Source of the DNA: Bradyrhizobium sp. LTSP849
Lineage (GTDB): Bacteria > Pseudomonadota > Alphaproteobacteria > Rhizobiales > Xanthobacteraceae
DNA: 64,000 nt
Assembly: GCF_000938255.1 (NCBI RefSeq)
Contig: NZ_JYMR01000051.1
Span: forward strand, 186,001-250,000
Direction: 5' to 3'
The position numbers and the translations under genes were made by a program. Shown here in pieces: positions 34,761-42,916 of the stretch; position 1 is the first letter of the stretch, and every line of letters starts with the position of its first letter. The notes under the pieces were generated by a model. That model saw nothing but the letters and a program-made list of their open reading frames with translations, had not been told where the DNA came from and did no database searches.

Positions 34761-36479
34761 TCATTCTGCGGCGGCCATCAGCAGAGGGCGCGGTGCTTGT
34801 GCGGCATTGGCGACACCTGACGGGATCGAGGCCAGCAGCGACCTCGTATAGGGCTGCCGGGGATTGTCGAATATCTCGGTGACGGTCCCATGCTCGACGA
34901 TGCGTCCCCGGTGCATCACCGAGACGGTGTGGGCGAGCTGGCGCACCAACGCGAGGTCGTGAGAGACGAACACATAGGTCAGGCCAAGGTTGGCCTGTAG
35001 CGAGAGCAGGACTTCGACGATGTCGGCCTGGACGCTGACGTCGAGCGCGGAGGTGGGTTCGTCGAGCACGATCACATCAGGCTTGAGCACCAGCGACCGG
35101 GCGATGGCGACGCGCTGACGCTGGCCGCCTGACAAGGCGGCCGGCTTGCGGGACAGCAGGTACTCGCCGAGTCCGACATCCGCCAGCGCCTCGTGAACCT
35201 GCTCGTCGCGCTCCTTGCGCGTTCCGATCCTGAAGCGGTCGAGCGGTTCGCGCACCAGCCGCTCGATCGTCCAGGTCGGGTCGAGCGAGGTGAACGGGTT
35301 CTGGTACACTAGCTGAAGGTGGCGCCACACCGAGCGCAGTGCCTCCGGCGAGCGACCGGTGATTTGCTCGCTGGCGACCGAGATCGTCCCGCTGTCGGGT
35401 TGCTCGAGGCCCAGCAACAGTCGGACGGCCGTCGTCTTGCCCGAACCGGATTCGCCGACCAGCGCGTGCGTGGTGCCCGCTGGAACGGCGAACGTCAAAT
35501 TGTCGACGGCCGTCAGCGTCTTGCCGTCGACGGTGAAGGTCTTCGTGACGGCGCTGACCTCAATCTTCGGTGCCGTCCCGTCGCCGGTTTTGAGGGTACC
35601 AAAACGCGTGTCGCGCAGCGCGGCGTAACGGTCGGGGTTGAGGGACGGGACGTCCGCGCGCAGCTTCCTGGCGTAGGCCGACGCCGGCGAGGAGAAGACA
35701 GACGCGGTTCGGCCAGCCTCCTGGATGACGCCGTCCTTGAGCACGACGAGCGCGTCCGCCCGCTCGGCGGCGATCGCAAGATCATGCGTAATGAGCAGCA
35801 GGCTGATCTTGAGATCGTGTTGCAGCCGTGTCAGCAGATCGAGGATCCGCTTCTGGATCGTGACGTCGAGCGCGGAGGTTGGCTCGTCCGCGATCAGCAA
35901 TGCCGGCCGTGGAAGGATCGCAAGACCGATCAGCACGCGCTGAAGCATGCCGCCGGACAGCTGATGCGGATAGGAGTCGTAGATGCGTTGCGGGTTGTCG
36001 AGGCCGACCTCGGCGAACGTCTCAAGAATGAGCTGCTTGCGGATCGCCTTGTCAGGCTCGTCGAGCAGCGCGGCGGCCTCCTGGGCCTGGGCGCCGACCG
36101 TCCGTACCGGGTTGAGTGAGTTGGCGGGATCCTGCGGCACGAATCCGATGGCTCGTCCCCGCAGCGGCCGGAAGCCGCGCTCGGATATCCCAAGCACCTC
36201 CTGGCCCTCGAATGCGACCCGGCCGGTGGCGCGCCCGCCGCTCGGGAGCAGCCGCAACAATGCGCAGGCAATTGTCGACTTGCCCGAGCCGGACTCCCCG
36301 ATGAGAGCGAGGCTCTCGCCGCGGCCCAGTTCAAACCCGACATTGGTCACGACCTCGTGCGGCCCGTAGGAGACCGACAGGCCGTCGACCCGCAGCAGTG
36401 GAATTGGGCGTAGCGGCACTGGCGTAGTTGGCTCGGCACCCGTGGGTTTGTTGGAGATCAGTCTGTCTTGCGCAGCCAT
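34761..36479 (-). CDS. Peptide-type ABC transporter ATPase, fused DppD-DppF (second operon)
   Basis: A 572-residue double ATPase. The first half has Walker A GESGSGKST, an unusual signature LSGGM in place of LSGGQ, and Walker B ending DEPTSALD. The second half has GESGSGKTT, LSGGQRQR and DEPTSALD. The C-terminal QPYTRSLL is the usual OppF-type tail. The ATG at 36479 overlaps the DppC-like stop by 22 bases. Same architecture as the 2190-3851 ATPase. Last gene of the second four-gene importer operon. Confidence 0.92.
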   Translation of the reverse strand: MAAQDRLISNKPTGAEPTTPVPLRPIPLLRVDGLSVSYGPHEVVTNVGFELGRGESLALIGESGSGKSTIACALLRLLPSGGRATGRVAFEGQEVLGISERGFRPLRGRAIGFVPQDPANSLNPVRTVGAQAQEAAALLDEPDKAIRKQLILETFAEVGLDNPQRIYDSYPHQLSGGMLQRVLIGLAILPRPALLIADEPTSALDVTIQKRILDLLTRLQHDLKISLLLITHDLAIAAERADALVVLKDGVIQEAGRTASVFSSPASAYARKLRADVPSLNPDRYAALRDTRFGTLKTGDGTAPKIEVSAVTKTFTVDGKTLTAVDNLTFAVPAGTTHALVGESGSGKTTAVRLLLGLEQPDSGTISVASEQITGRSPEALRSVWRHLQLVYQNPFTSLDPTWTIERLVREPLDRFRIGTRKERDEQVHEALADVGLGEYLLSRKPAALSGGQRQRVAIARSLVLKPDVIVLDEPTSALDVSVQADIVEVLLSLQANLGLTYVFVSHDLALVRQLAHTVSVMHRGRIVEHGTVTEIFDNPRQPYTRSLLASIPSGVANAAQAPRPLLMAAAE

Positions 36480-37306
36480 CGGCTGATCCTGTTCACAGAG
36501 AGGACGGTCGCGATCGTGACGAAGGCGGGCGCGTACACCAACCACGGCCATTTGAGGTAGTCCTTGCCGATCGAGATCAGCAGGCCCCAATCGGAGGCGG
36601 GAGGCGGATCGCCGTAGCCGAGGAAGGCGAGGCTCGCGATCACCAGGATCGAAAGGCCGAATTGCAAGACTGCGAGCGGGAGCACCGAGCGCGATGCGTT
36701 CGGCAGCACGTGTCGCAGCAGAATGTGCCAGCGCGAGCCGCCCATCAGGAACGCCGCCTCGACGAAAACCGCCTGCCGGGTTTTGATGACCTCCGAGCGC
36801 ATCACTCGCGCGAACACCGCCACTGCCGAGATGCCGGTTGCAATCGCAGCATTCGTGGTGTCGAAACCGATCGCAGTGACGACGATCACGGCCAGCAGGA
36901 AGTTCGGGATCGCCAGCAGCACGTCGACCAGGCGGGCGAGTACGATGTCCACCCAGCCGCCGAGGAAGCCTGCGAGCAGGCCGATGAGGCCGCCGATGAC
37001 GGCGGCGATGGCGACCGCGATAAGTGCGCTCGTCACCGAAGACGCCGTGCCGTAGACGACGCGGGTATAGAGGTCGCGACCGAGGTGATCGGTGCCAAAC
37101 CAGTGCGCCGTATTCGGGCTCAGCAGCTTCTCAGCGGGAACACCGACGATCGGGCTCTGACTCGTGAACAAGTCTGGCGCCAGCGACCAGGCAATCACAA
37201 ACGCGATGACCGCGAAGGAAAGTGCGACGGTCGGTGGCACGCGAAGAGCGGTCAGCCGGCTGATCGTCGTGACGCGCGAGGCAGAGGAGAAGGAAGCGAG
37301 GGTCAT
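36458..37306 (-). CDS. ABC transporter permease, DppC type (second operon)
   Basis: A 282-residue inner-membrane permease with the DppC hallmark FGTDHLGRDLYTRVVYG near residue 70 and five later hydrophobic spans; the EAA loop is around MGGSRWHILLRHVLPNA. It overlaps the DppB-like gene by four bases (ATGA) and the ATPase gene by 22 bases, so expression is coupled. It pairs with DppB to form the channel. Confidence 0.9.
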   Translation of the reverse strand: MTLASFSSASRVTTISRLTALRVPPTVALSFAVIAFVIAWSLAPDLFTSQSPIVGVPAEKLLSPNTAHWFGTDHLGRDLYTRVVYGTASSVTSALIAVAIAAVIGGLIGLLAGFLGGWVDIVLARLVDVLLAIPNFLLAVIVVTAIGFDTTNAAIATGISAVAVFARVMRSEVIKTRQAVFVEAAFLMGGSRWHILLRHVLPNASRSVLPLAVLQFGLSILVIASLAFLGYGDPPPASDWGLLISIGKDYLKWPWLVYAPAFVTIATVLSVNRISRWLRKTD

Positions 37307-38313
37307 GATGTCACTGCCGCGGGTGTTGCCGCGGCACTATCGTCGGCGGCGGTTGGGCGGACCCTACGACCGCCGATCAGACTTATGCGCGGGTCGAGCA
37401 GCGGATAGACAAGGTCGGCAATCAAATTGACGAGCACGAACACGACTGCCGCGAGCGAGACGACCGCCTGTAGGACAGGCAAATCCTGCGTGCTCACCGA
37501 GCGCTGCACCAGGCTGCCGATGCCGGTGCGTCCGAACACTGTCTCGGTGATCAGCGAGCCGCCGAGCAGCTCACCGATGGCGAGTGCGATAACGGTGACG
37601 ACCGGGAGCGAAGACGGTTTGAGCAGATGTTTTGCGAAGAGGCGCATCTCCGTCAGACCACGGCCGCGCGCGACCGCAGCGTATTCCTGCTCAGATTCCT
37701 TGTCGAGGTTCGCGATCAGCACCTCGGCGATCCGCGCGGAAACGGGGATGCCCAGCGCGACCGCGGCGAAGAAGGTCGCCCAAAAGCTGTTGGGTGCGAT
37801 CACGCGGAACAGGCCGAGCTGGAAGCCGAACACGTGGATCAGCACCAAGCCGATGACGAAATTGGGCACCGACAGGAACAACGACGGGAAGCCGCGCAGC
37901 AAGCCCTGTCCCAATCGTTTCGGAACGAATTGCGTACCATAGGCGATCGTCACCGCCAGCAGCAGCGCGATCGCGAACGCAGCGGACGCGAGGATCAGCG
38001 TTGATGGAAGAACCTCGGCGATCAGGGTTGCGACGGGTCGGTTGGACCGCATCGACAGGCCGAGGTCGCCGATGACGAAATGAGACAGCGATGTCCAGAG
38101 CTGAACCGGAATGGGCTGGTCCAGACCCTGGGCGGCGATGATCGCTTTGATCTCGTCCTCGGTGAAGCCGTTTTGGGGATCACGCAGGACGTTTGTGATG
38201 GGATCGCCCGGCAAGATGCTGACGACGACGAACGTAAGGACGTAAGCGAGCAGGATCACGACGAAGGCCTGCGCGAGGCGCTTTGCGGCATAGGCAAGGT
38301 AAGCATGGCTCAT
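37303..38313 (-). CDS. ABC transporter permease, DppB type (second operon)
   Basis: A 336-residue permease. The N-terminal helix is followed by SILPGDP and the DppB periplasmic part (AQGLDQPIPVQLW), and further spans end in the family's C-terminal ADLVYPLLDPR. The ATG at 38313 has GAGGGAG at a good distance; upstream in-frame codons to 38355 overlap the end of the binding-protein gene and are less likely. The C-terminus is extended by a short Ala/Thr-rich tail. Confidence 0.9.
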   Translation of the reverse strand: MSHAYLAYAAKRLAQAFVVILLAYVLTFVVVSILPGDPITNVLRDPQNGFTEDEIKAIIAAQGLDQPIPVQLWTSLSHFVIGDLGLSMRSNRPVATLIAEVLPSTLILASAAFAIALLLAVTIAYGTQFVPKRLGQGLLRGFPSLFLSVPNFVIGLVLIHVFGFQLGLFRVIAPNSFWATFFAAVALGIPVSARIAEVLIANLDKESEQEYAAVARGRGLTEMRLFAKHLLKPSSLPVVTVIALAIGELLGGSLITETVFGRTGIGSLVQRSVSTQDLPVLQAVVSLAAVVFVLVNLIADLVYPLLDPRISLIGGRRVRPTAADDSAAATPAAVTS

Positions 38314-38351
38314 ACCGGCTCCCTCGTCGCGTTCTTCGCTCGCATTGCGCC

Positions 38352-40025
38352 TCACTCGCCCTTCGTGGCCGTGTAATAGCTGGCGTAGGCGATGCCGTTG
38401 TAGACCTCGCCCTTGAGCCTCGGGGACTGCACGTAGATCCGCTGGACGATCTGCGTGCGCGGGATGAAGTAGCCCTGCTCCAGGACGTAGGTCTGCAACT
38501 GGTCGAGCAGCGGATCACGAATTTCGGTCGAGGCGGCGCCGGCGATTCTGTCGCGCAGTTCGTTGAGCCTCTTGTCGCTGTCGCCGAGGTTGAACCAGTT
38601 CTCGCCATTGTTGGCATCGGTGAGGATGCTGGCCACCGTGCCGGCGTCAATGAAGCTGCGCGTCACCTCGTAGGCTGGCACGGTCGGGCCGCCGAACCTG
38701 ACCTTCTCGCCGAACGTCACGACGTCGTAGGCGCGGATGGTCACCTTCCAGCCGATCTTGCCAAGCTGCTGCGCGATGAGCTCGTCGATCGACTTGGCCG
38801 TGGCAAGGTAAGGGTTGGAGTAGAGTGTCAGCGTCAGCTGCTTGCCATCCTTGGCGCGGATGCCGCCGGCGCCCTTGGTCCAGCCTGCTTCATCGAGCAA
38901 CTTCTCGGCCTTGCCGGGATTGTAGGCCAGGAGGTCGCTGTGGTCGGTCGCACCGGGCACATTGCTCTGGATGAAGGACGTCGCCAGCTTCCAGTCGGGC
39001 GTATAGACCGTGTCGATGATTTCCTTCCGATCGATCCCGGCCTGGAGCGCCTGGCGTACCTTCAAATCGTTGTACGGCTCCAGCTTGGTGTTGATCGCAA
39101 GGCCGTTGACGAAGCCAAGATAGCGTGGGGTTGCGGTGGTGAAGCCCGCGTCCTTGAGCGATTTCAGTTCCTGCGGCGAGGGGCTGTAGGCGACATCGGC
39201 TTGACCGGACTGGACGGCGGCGACCCGCAGCGATGGCTCGGACACGATCTTGTAGGTGATCGAATCGAGATAGGCCGGGCCGGTATGACCGACGGCCGCC
39301 GGGCCCCAATTGTAGTCCTTGCGCTTGACCAGCTTGACGAAGTCGCCCTCTTTCCAGGAGACGACTACGTACGGCCCGCTGCCGGCAGTCTTGCTGAGGT
39401 CGGCCTGCTGAGTTGCGGGCTGCGCGATAGTCTTCGGGGAGATGAGAATCGAACCGTGATAACCGAGCGTCGGGATGAAGCCGAGCGTCGGCGCCTTGAA
39501 GAAGACCTTCACGGTGGTCGCGTCAACCGCCTCAGCGCGCTCATAAGTCTTCGGGAAGAGGCCAACCGGGTTGATGCCTTCATTCTTGCGCCCGGCGTAC
39601 CAGATGTCGAGGTTGGCGACGACGGCCGATGCGTCGAGTGCGGTGCCATCGGAAAATGTCACACCCTTCTTGAGGTGCAGGGTGAACTGTGTGGCGTCGC
39701 TGCTCTGCTCCCAACTCTCGGCGATCCACGGACTGACCTTGCCGTCGGCATCGACATAGACGAGCTTGTCGGCCACGTGGCCCCAGACGTGGCCCTGAAA
39801 GCTGGAGATGGAGCTGTTGTTCGGGATCCAGGTGCTGCCGAGCGAGTCAATGAGGAAGGTGATGTCACCGCCATTCGGTGGACCACCGGCGCTTTGAGCC
39901 GGAGTGATATCCGCCATTGCCACCAGCGCAGCGGCTGCCAGCGCAGAGGTGGTGATCAGCAGGTGGCGTCGGGAAAGGGAGAGCGAAGAAAAGCGTTCGG
40001 TCACGGATGGCTCCTGCTTCACCAT
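38352..40025 (-). CDS. ABC transporter substrate-binding protein, SBP_bac_5, Tat-exported (second operon)
   Basis: A 557-residue periplasmic binding protein of the DppA/OppA family. A Tat-type motif SRRHLLI (about residues 18-24) precedes a hydrophobic stretch ending in AQSAGG. Family blocks FTLHLKKGVTFSDG and KAEKLLDEAGWTKG are at normal positions. Start set at the ATG at 40025 because the signal peptide then has normal length; the site lacks a strong ribosome sequence and a non-ATG start at 40103 is possible. First gene of the second importer operon; ligand unknown. Confidence 0.88.
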   Translation of the reverse strand: MVKQEPSVTERFSSLSLSRRHLLITTSALAAAALVAMADITPAQSAGGPPNGGDITFLIDSLGSTWIPNNSSISSFQGHVWGHVADKLVYVDADGKVSPWIAESWEQSSDATQFTLHLKKGVTFSDGTALDASAVVANLDIWYAGRKNEGINPVGLFPKTYERAEAVDATTVKVFFKAPTLGFIPTLGYHGSILISPKTIAQPATQQADLSKTAGSGPYVVVSWKEGDFVKLVKRKDYNWGPAAVGHTGPAYLDSITYKIVSEPSLRVAAVQSGQADVAYSPSPQELKSLKDAGFTTATPRYLGFVNGLAINTKLEPYNDLKVRQALQAGIDRKEIIDTVYTPDWKLATSFIQSNVPGATDHSDLLAYNPGKAEKLLDEAGWTKGAGGIRAKDGKQLTLTLYSNPYLATAKSIDELIAQQLGKIGWKVTIRAYDVVTFGEKVRFGGPTVPAYEVTRSFIDAGTVASILTDANNGENWFNLGDSDKRLNELRDRIAGAASTEIRDPLLDQLQTYVLEQGYFIPRTQIVQRIYVQSPRLKGEVYNGIAYASYYTATKGE

Positions 40026-40139
40026 GCGGATCTGGGAAGATGTGCAGGAGAAGCGAAATGGAGCGGCTTGGCCATTCCAAATTTCGTTTGAGACGGGCAA
40101 CAAATGCCTCTGAACAAGGGCAGATGAGCATCACTGCTA

Positions 40140-40156
40140 TTCGCTTTCAAAGCGAA
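40140..40156. promoter_or_regulatory. Near-perfect palindrome upstream of the second ABC operon
   Basis: TTCGCTTT-C-AAAGCGAA is a perfect eight-base dyad around one central base. It lies 115 bases upstream of the binding-protein start. The tight symmetry suits an operator for a dimeric repressor more than a terminator. The binding factor is unknown. Confidence 0.45.
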
Positions 40157-40254
40157 GCGGTCGACCGGGCGCTTCGCCCCAACGGCGCTGTCAGAACTGA
40201 CTGGCGTATGTGCCGGTTGCTGATCTCAAGCGCGCCGTGTCGAGGTGGGGCTTA

Positions 40255-40611
40255 TCACAACGAGTTGCCTTCGTTTTTCGCCTTCGTTTTGGTGCGCGCA
40301 GGTTCGTCGTATCCCTTGCGCCGGCTGTGGTACATCAGCGCCGTCAGGCCGCAACCGACAACCACCGCCAAGCTCATCGCCACGCCCAGGATAATGTTGC
40401 CGTAGCGCGGCATCGACGGCGTGGCTTGCCAGATCGCTACGGCATACCAGAACACCACGATGAGAAGCGCTGCCAAGGCAGCTAGCAGGAGCCATTGACC
40501 TTTGTTACGGATGGTATGCTCCAGAACTCGAGCAAAGGCGTCCCAGGCCTGGCCGCGGACGATTGCAACCGCCGGCCGATTACCATCGCCAGCCGCAATG
40601 GCGGCGACCAC
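40255..40611 (-). CDS. Small two-helix membrane protein, unknown
   Basis: Up to 118 residues with two strong hydrophobic helices: WLLLAALAALLIVVFWYAVA and, after PSMPRYGN, IILGVAMSLAVVVGCGLTAL, then a basic tail rich in Lys. The frame opens at a GTG at 40611, but this overlaps the small Tat protein gene by 32 bases; later GTG codons (before RGQAW or LEHTIRNKG) are equally possible starts. I do not recognise a family. The topology suggests both termini in the cytoplasm. Confidence 0.5.
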   Translation of the reverse strand: MVAAIAAGDGNRPAVAIVRGQAWDAFARVLEHTIRNKGQWLLLAALAALLIVVFWYAVAIWQATPSMPRYGNIILGVAMSLAVVVGCGLTALMYHSRRKGYDEPARTKTKAKNEGNSL

Positions 40612-40858
40612 GACGCCACCAGCAAACCCAGCGGCGGCGCCGGCGCGGCGGCGGCCGACCCCAACCGGGAGCGGGCGGTGGTCCCCACCACTGCGCTTGC
40701 GTCACAAGGTCGGAGTCATGTCCGGCTGTGCCAAGCCCGGAATCAACGGGCAGCGCCTCTGCGGTATCAATCAAGCGAACGGCAAGGCCGCCGATCGCGA
40801 CGGCAGCAATCGCTTTCGACCCAAAGCCAAGGAAGGCACGACGGCTGGGAGCGTTCAT
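40580..40858 (-). CDS. Small Tat-signal protein with Arg/Trp-rich tail
   Basis: A 92-residue protein starting at an ATG with AGGAG seven bases upstream. The N-terminus carries a twin-arginine motif SRRAFLG with a hydrophobic stretch AIAAVAIGGLA, then a linker with QWWGPPPAPGWG and a C-terminus of Arg and Trp (PRRRRRWVCWW and onward). Similar small exported proteins are common in Bradyrhizobium. Function unknown; the tail may bind polyanions or membranes, which is speculation. Confidence 0.65.
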   Translation of the reverse strand: MNAPSRRAFLGFGSKAIAAVAIGGLAVRLIDTAEALPVDSGLGTAGHDSDLVTQAQWWGPPPAPGWGRPPPRRRRRWVCWWRRGRRHCGWRW

Positions 40859-41018
40859 ATGAGAACTCCTCTTGTTACACGGCTCTCCCCACAGAGGGTC
40901 AGCGATCGGTTCGCGATTGCCTCCAACGGTAGCCGCCAACCCGCGGTGTCGGTATCGGATGAAACCCTGAGCGAGCCGGCGGAAATGTTCGAAGGTTCGT
41001 CTGGTCAGGTACGGACGC

Positions 41019-41501
41019 TCATCTCGCTCCGCGCGCGCCAAGCGTCAGGTTGGTGATCCCGGCGGCCAGGTTCAGGCCGATGGACCGTTCGACGGAGAGC
41101 GGCTGAAGCATGATGGACCGACGCGAGCCACCGATGAGGACATTGGCGCCCAGGCCCGGACCCAATGCGACGTTGCCGCTTGCGCCGACGTAATTTCCTC
41201 GCAAGCTGCCAGGGCCGACGCGCGAGTTCCTGGCGAGGACGGCCCAGGACAGAACACCGGCACTGGTGACGCCGATGTCAAGACCAACGCGCCTGATCCT
41301 GCCTTCGTACACGTACTGCCGCGGCGGCTGCCCACGCGCGTGAAACACGCAGCGCAGCGTCTGCGCCGATCCGAGGACAAGTCCGACACGCGGTGCGGTC
41401 GCGCACAGCAGCCTGCCGGCCCTGAAGGTCTCGGCGCGCGCTGGCAAGGCGATGGCCAAGATCAGGATGGAAGCGCCAAGGGTCGCTAGAAATTGCTTCA
41501 T
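41019..41501 (-). CDS. DUF992 family periplasmic protein
   Basis: A 160-residue exported protein of the DUF992 family. A signal peptide (about residues 1-23, ending ALPARA) is followed by LLCATAPRVGLVLGSAQTLRCVF, typical of this rhizobial family with its two conserved Cys, and by the GLDIGVTSAGVLSWAV block. It lies six bases after the AI-2E gene on the same strand and could be co-transcribed. Function of the family is not known. Confidence 0.82.
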   Translation of the reverse strand: MKQFLATLGASILILAIALPARAETFRAGRLLCATAPRVGLVLGSAQTLRCVFHARGQPPRQYVYEGRIRRVGLDIGVTSAGVLSWAVLARNSRVGPGSLRGNYVGASGNVALGPGLGANVLIGGSRRSIMLQPLSVERSIGLNLAAGITNLTLGARGAR

Positions 41502-41507
41502 TTGATG

Positions 41508-42608
41508 TCATGCCTCCAATTGGTTGGTCGCGACAGGCGACACAGTCTCTCGCGGGCGTTGCACGTGGCTGCCGCCCAAATAGTCCTCGATATAGAACCT
41601 GACGATCGCGACGCGGCCGACGGCGACCAATGGCATCGCGAGTGCGATGCCCATGACGCCGAACAGCGCGCCGAGGAGGACGATTGCGACCAATGTCCAG
41701 GCGGGCGGGATCTCGACCGCCTGACGTTGGATCAGGGGCCCGATCACATACCCCTCGATCGATTGGATGATGGTGTAGATGACGACGGCCCAGATCATCA
41801 ATGAACCGCCGATCGGCATCGCCACGAGCGCGATCGGAATTGCGGCGACGATAGGCCCGAGATAGGGAACGAAATTCGACAAGCCGGCCTGAAGCCCAAG
41901 CACGAAAGGGCCCGGCAGCCCGATGAGGTAGAGCGCGAGCCACACGCACAGCGTCATCAGCGTGATACGGACGAGCAATCCGACGAACCAGAACCGCAAG
42001 ACCTTGCCCATCTCGTCCATGACCGCGCGCGTTCTGTTGCGATATGACAGCCTCACCAGCATCACAATGCTTTCGCGGTGGCTGGTCGGATCAAAGGCGA
42101 AAAGAATTCCGAGGAACACGATTACCAGCGCGCCGGTCAGTACGGTCGATGCGCCGCCAAGGACAAGGCGGGCATGACTGAGAAATCGGCCCTGATCGGA
42201 GAACAGCCATTGCGCGAAATCTCGCCCCCATTCCGGACCGAGCAGGTCCACGCCGTACGCCATGAGATGTTCCTGGAGGACGTCGAGTTGCGAATCCATG
42301 ACTTTCAGCAGCAGGCGTGTCTGTTCCGGCAACTTGCCTGTGCCCCAAGCGAGTCCGAGTCCGGTCAGGGCGACGAGCACCAGAAGCACCAGCGTCAGCA
42401 GCCAGGCGCGGCCAAGTGGGAGAACGCGCGCCAGAGTTCTCGCGACGGCATCGAGAAACGCCGCGAACAGCACGGCGGCGAAGACGATCAGAAGGCTCGA
42501 GATGGTTTGCCACACCAGAAAGAGGCCAACGCAGGCAGCGAGCAAGGCGAGGCCGACCGCCAGGGAACTTCGCGGTCGTCCGGCGTTTGCTGTCCGCGCG
42601 TCATTCAT
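41508..42608 (-). CDS. AI-2E family transporter (PerM-like)
   Basis: A 366-residue inner-membrane protein with about seven to eight hydrophobic segments, matching the AI-2E/PerM family. The C-terminal half has FVPYLGPIVAAIPIALVA and IQSIEGYVIGPLIQRQAVEI, conserved in this family. The ATG at 42608 (NDARTAN) is preferred to an in-frame start at 42677. Members are linked to autoinducer-2 export or to Na+/H+ antiport; the neighbours do not decide it. Confidence 0.88.
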   Translation of the reverse strand: MNDARTANAGRPRSSLAVGLALLAACVGLFLVWQTISSLLIVFAAVLFAAFLDAVARTLARVLPLGRAWLLTLVLLVLVALTGLGLAWGTGKLPEQTRLLLKVMDSQLDVLQEHLMAYGVDLLGPEWGRDFAQWLFSDQGRFLSHARLVLGGASTVLTGALVIVFLGILFAFDPTSHRESIVMLVRLSYRNRTRAVMDEMGKVLRFWFVGLLVRITLMTLCVWLALYLIGLPGPFVLGLQAGLSNFVPYLGPIVAAIPIALVAMPIGGSLMIWAVVIYTIIQSIEGYVIGPLIQRQAVEIPPAWTLVAIVLLGALFGVMGIALAMPLVAVGRVAIVRFYIEDYLGGSHVQRPRETVSPVATNQLEA

Positions 42609-42651
42609 CGATCGAGCCTGGTCCCGTGGGCGAAAAAGCTGCGATGTGGCG

Positions 42652-42888
42652 TCAGGTGCGAACGCGTCGGCTGCCATAGTGCGGATGGGCGCCGCCGCGA
42701 TGTCGCCAGTAGCGGTGCTTGGTCGGATTGGTATTCGTGTTGGGCCTCGCGCTGTCCGACACGGCGGCGCCCGTTTGTTTTGGCTCGGCCGCGGCCTTGT
42801 CGCTCGGCTGGGCGATAGACGGAGTTGAAGGCTGCGTCATCGTCATTCCGCCAAGGACAAGAACAAGGCAGATAGTCCGTATCATCAT
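42652..42888 (-). CDS. Small exported protein, unknown
   Basis: A 78-residue protein. The ATG at 42888 (followed directly by a second ATG) has GGAGG upstream. Residues 1-30 look like a signal peptide (IRTICLVLVLGGMTM), then a low-complexity Pro/Thr/Asn linker and a basic, His-rich C-terminus (HRYWRHRGGAH). I recognise no family. It lies 28 bases downstream of the ArcD-like gene. Confidence 0.55.
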   Translation of the reverse strand: MMIRTICLVLVLGGMTMTQPSTPSIAQPSDKAAAEPKQTGAAVSDSARPNTNTNPTKHRYWRHRGGAHPHYGSRRVRT

Positions 42889-42916
42889 GTTCGCCTCCAA
42901 TTGACTGATGCGACGA

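Noticed and set aside
38283..40091. A 602-codon open frame antisense to the binding protein of the second importer
   Set aside because: Mirror frame of a well-supported gene in GC-rich DNA, with no recognisable domains.
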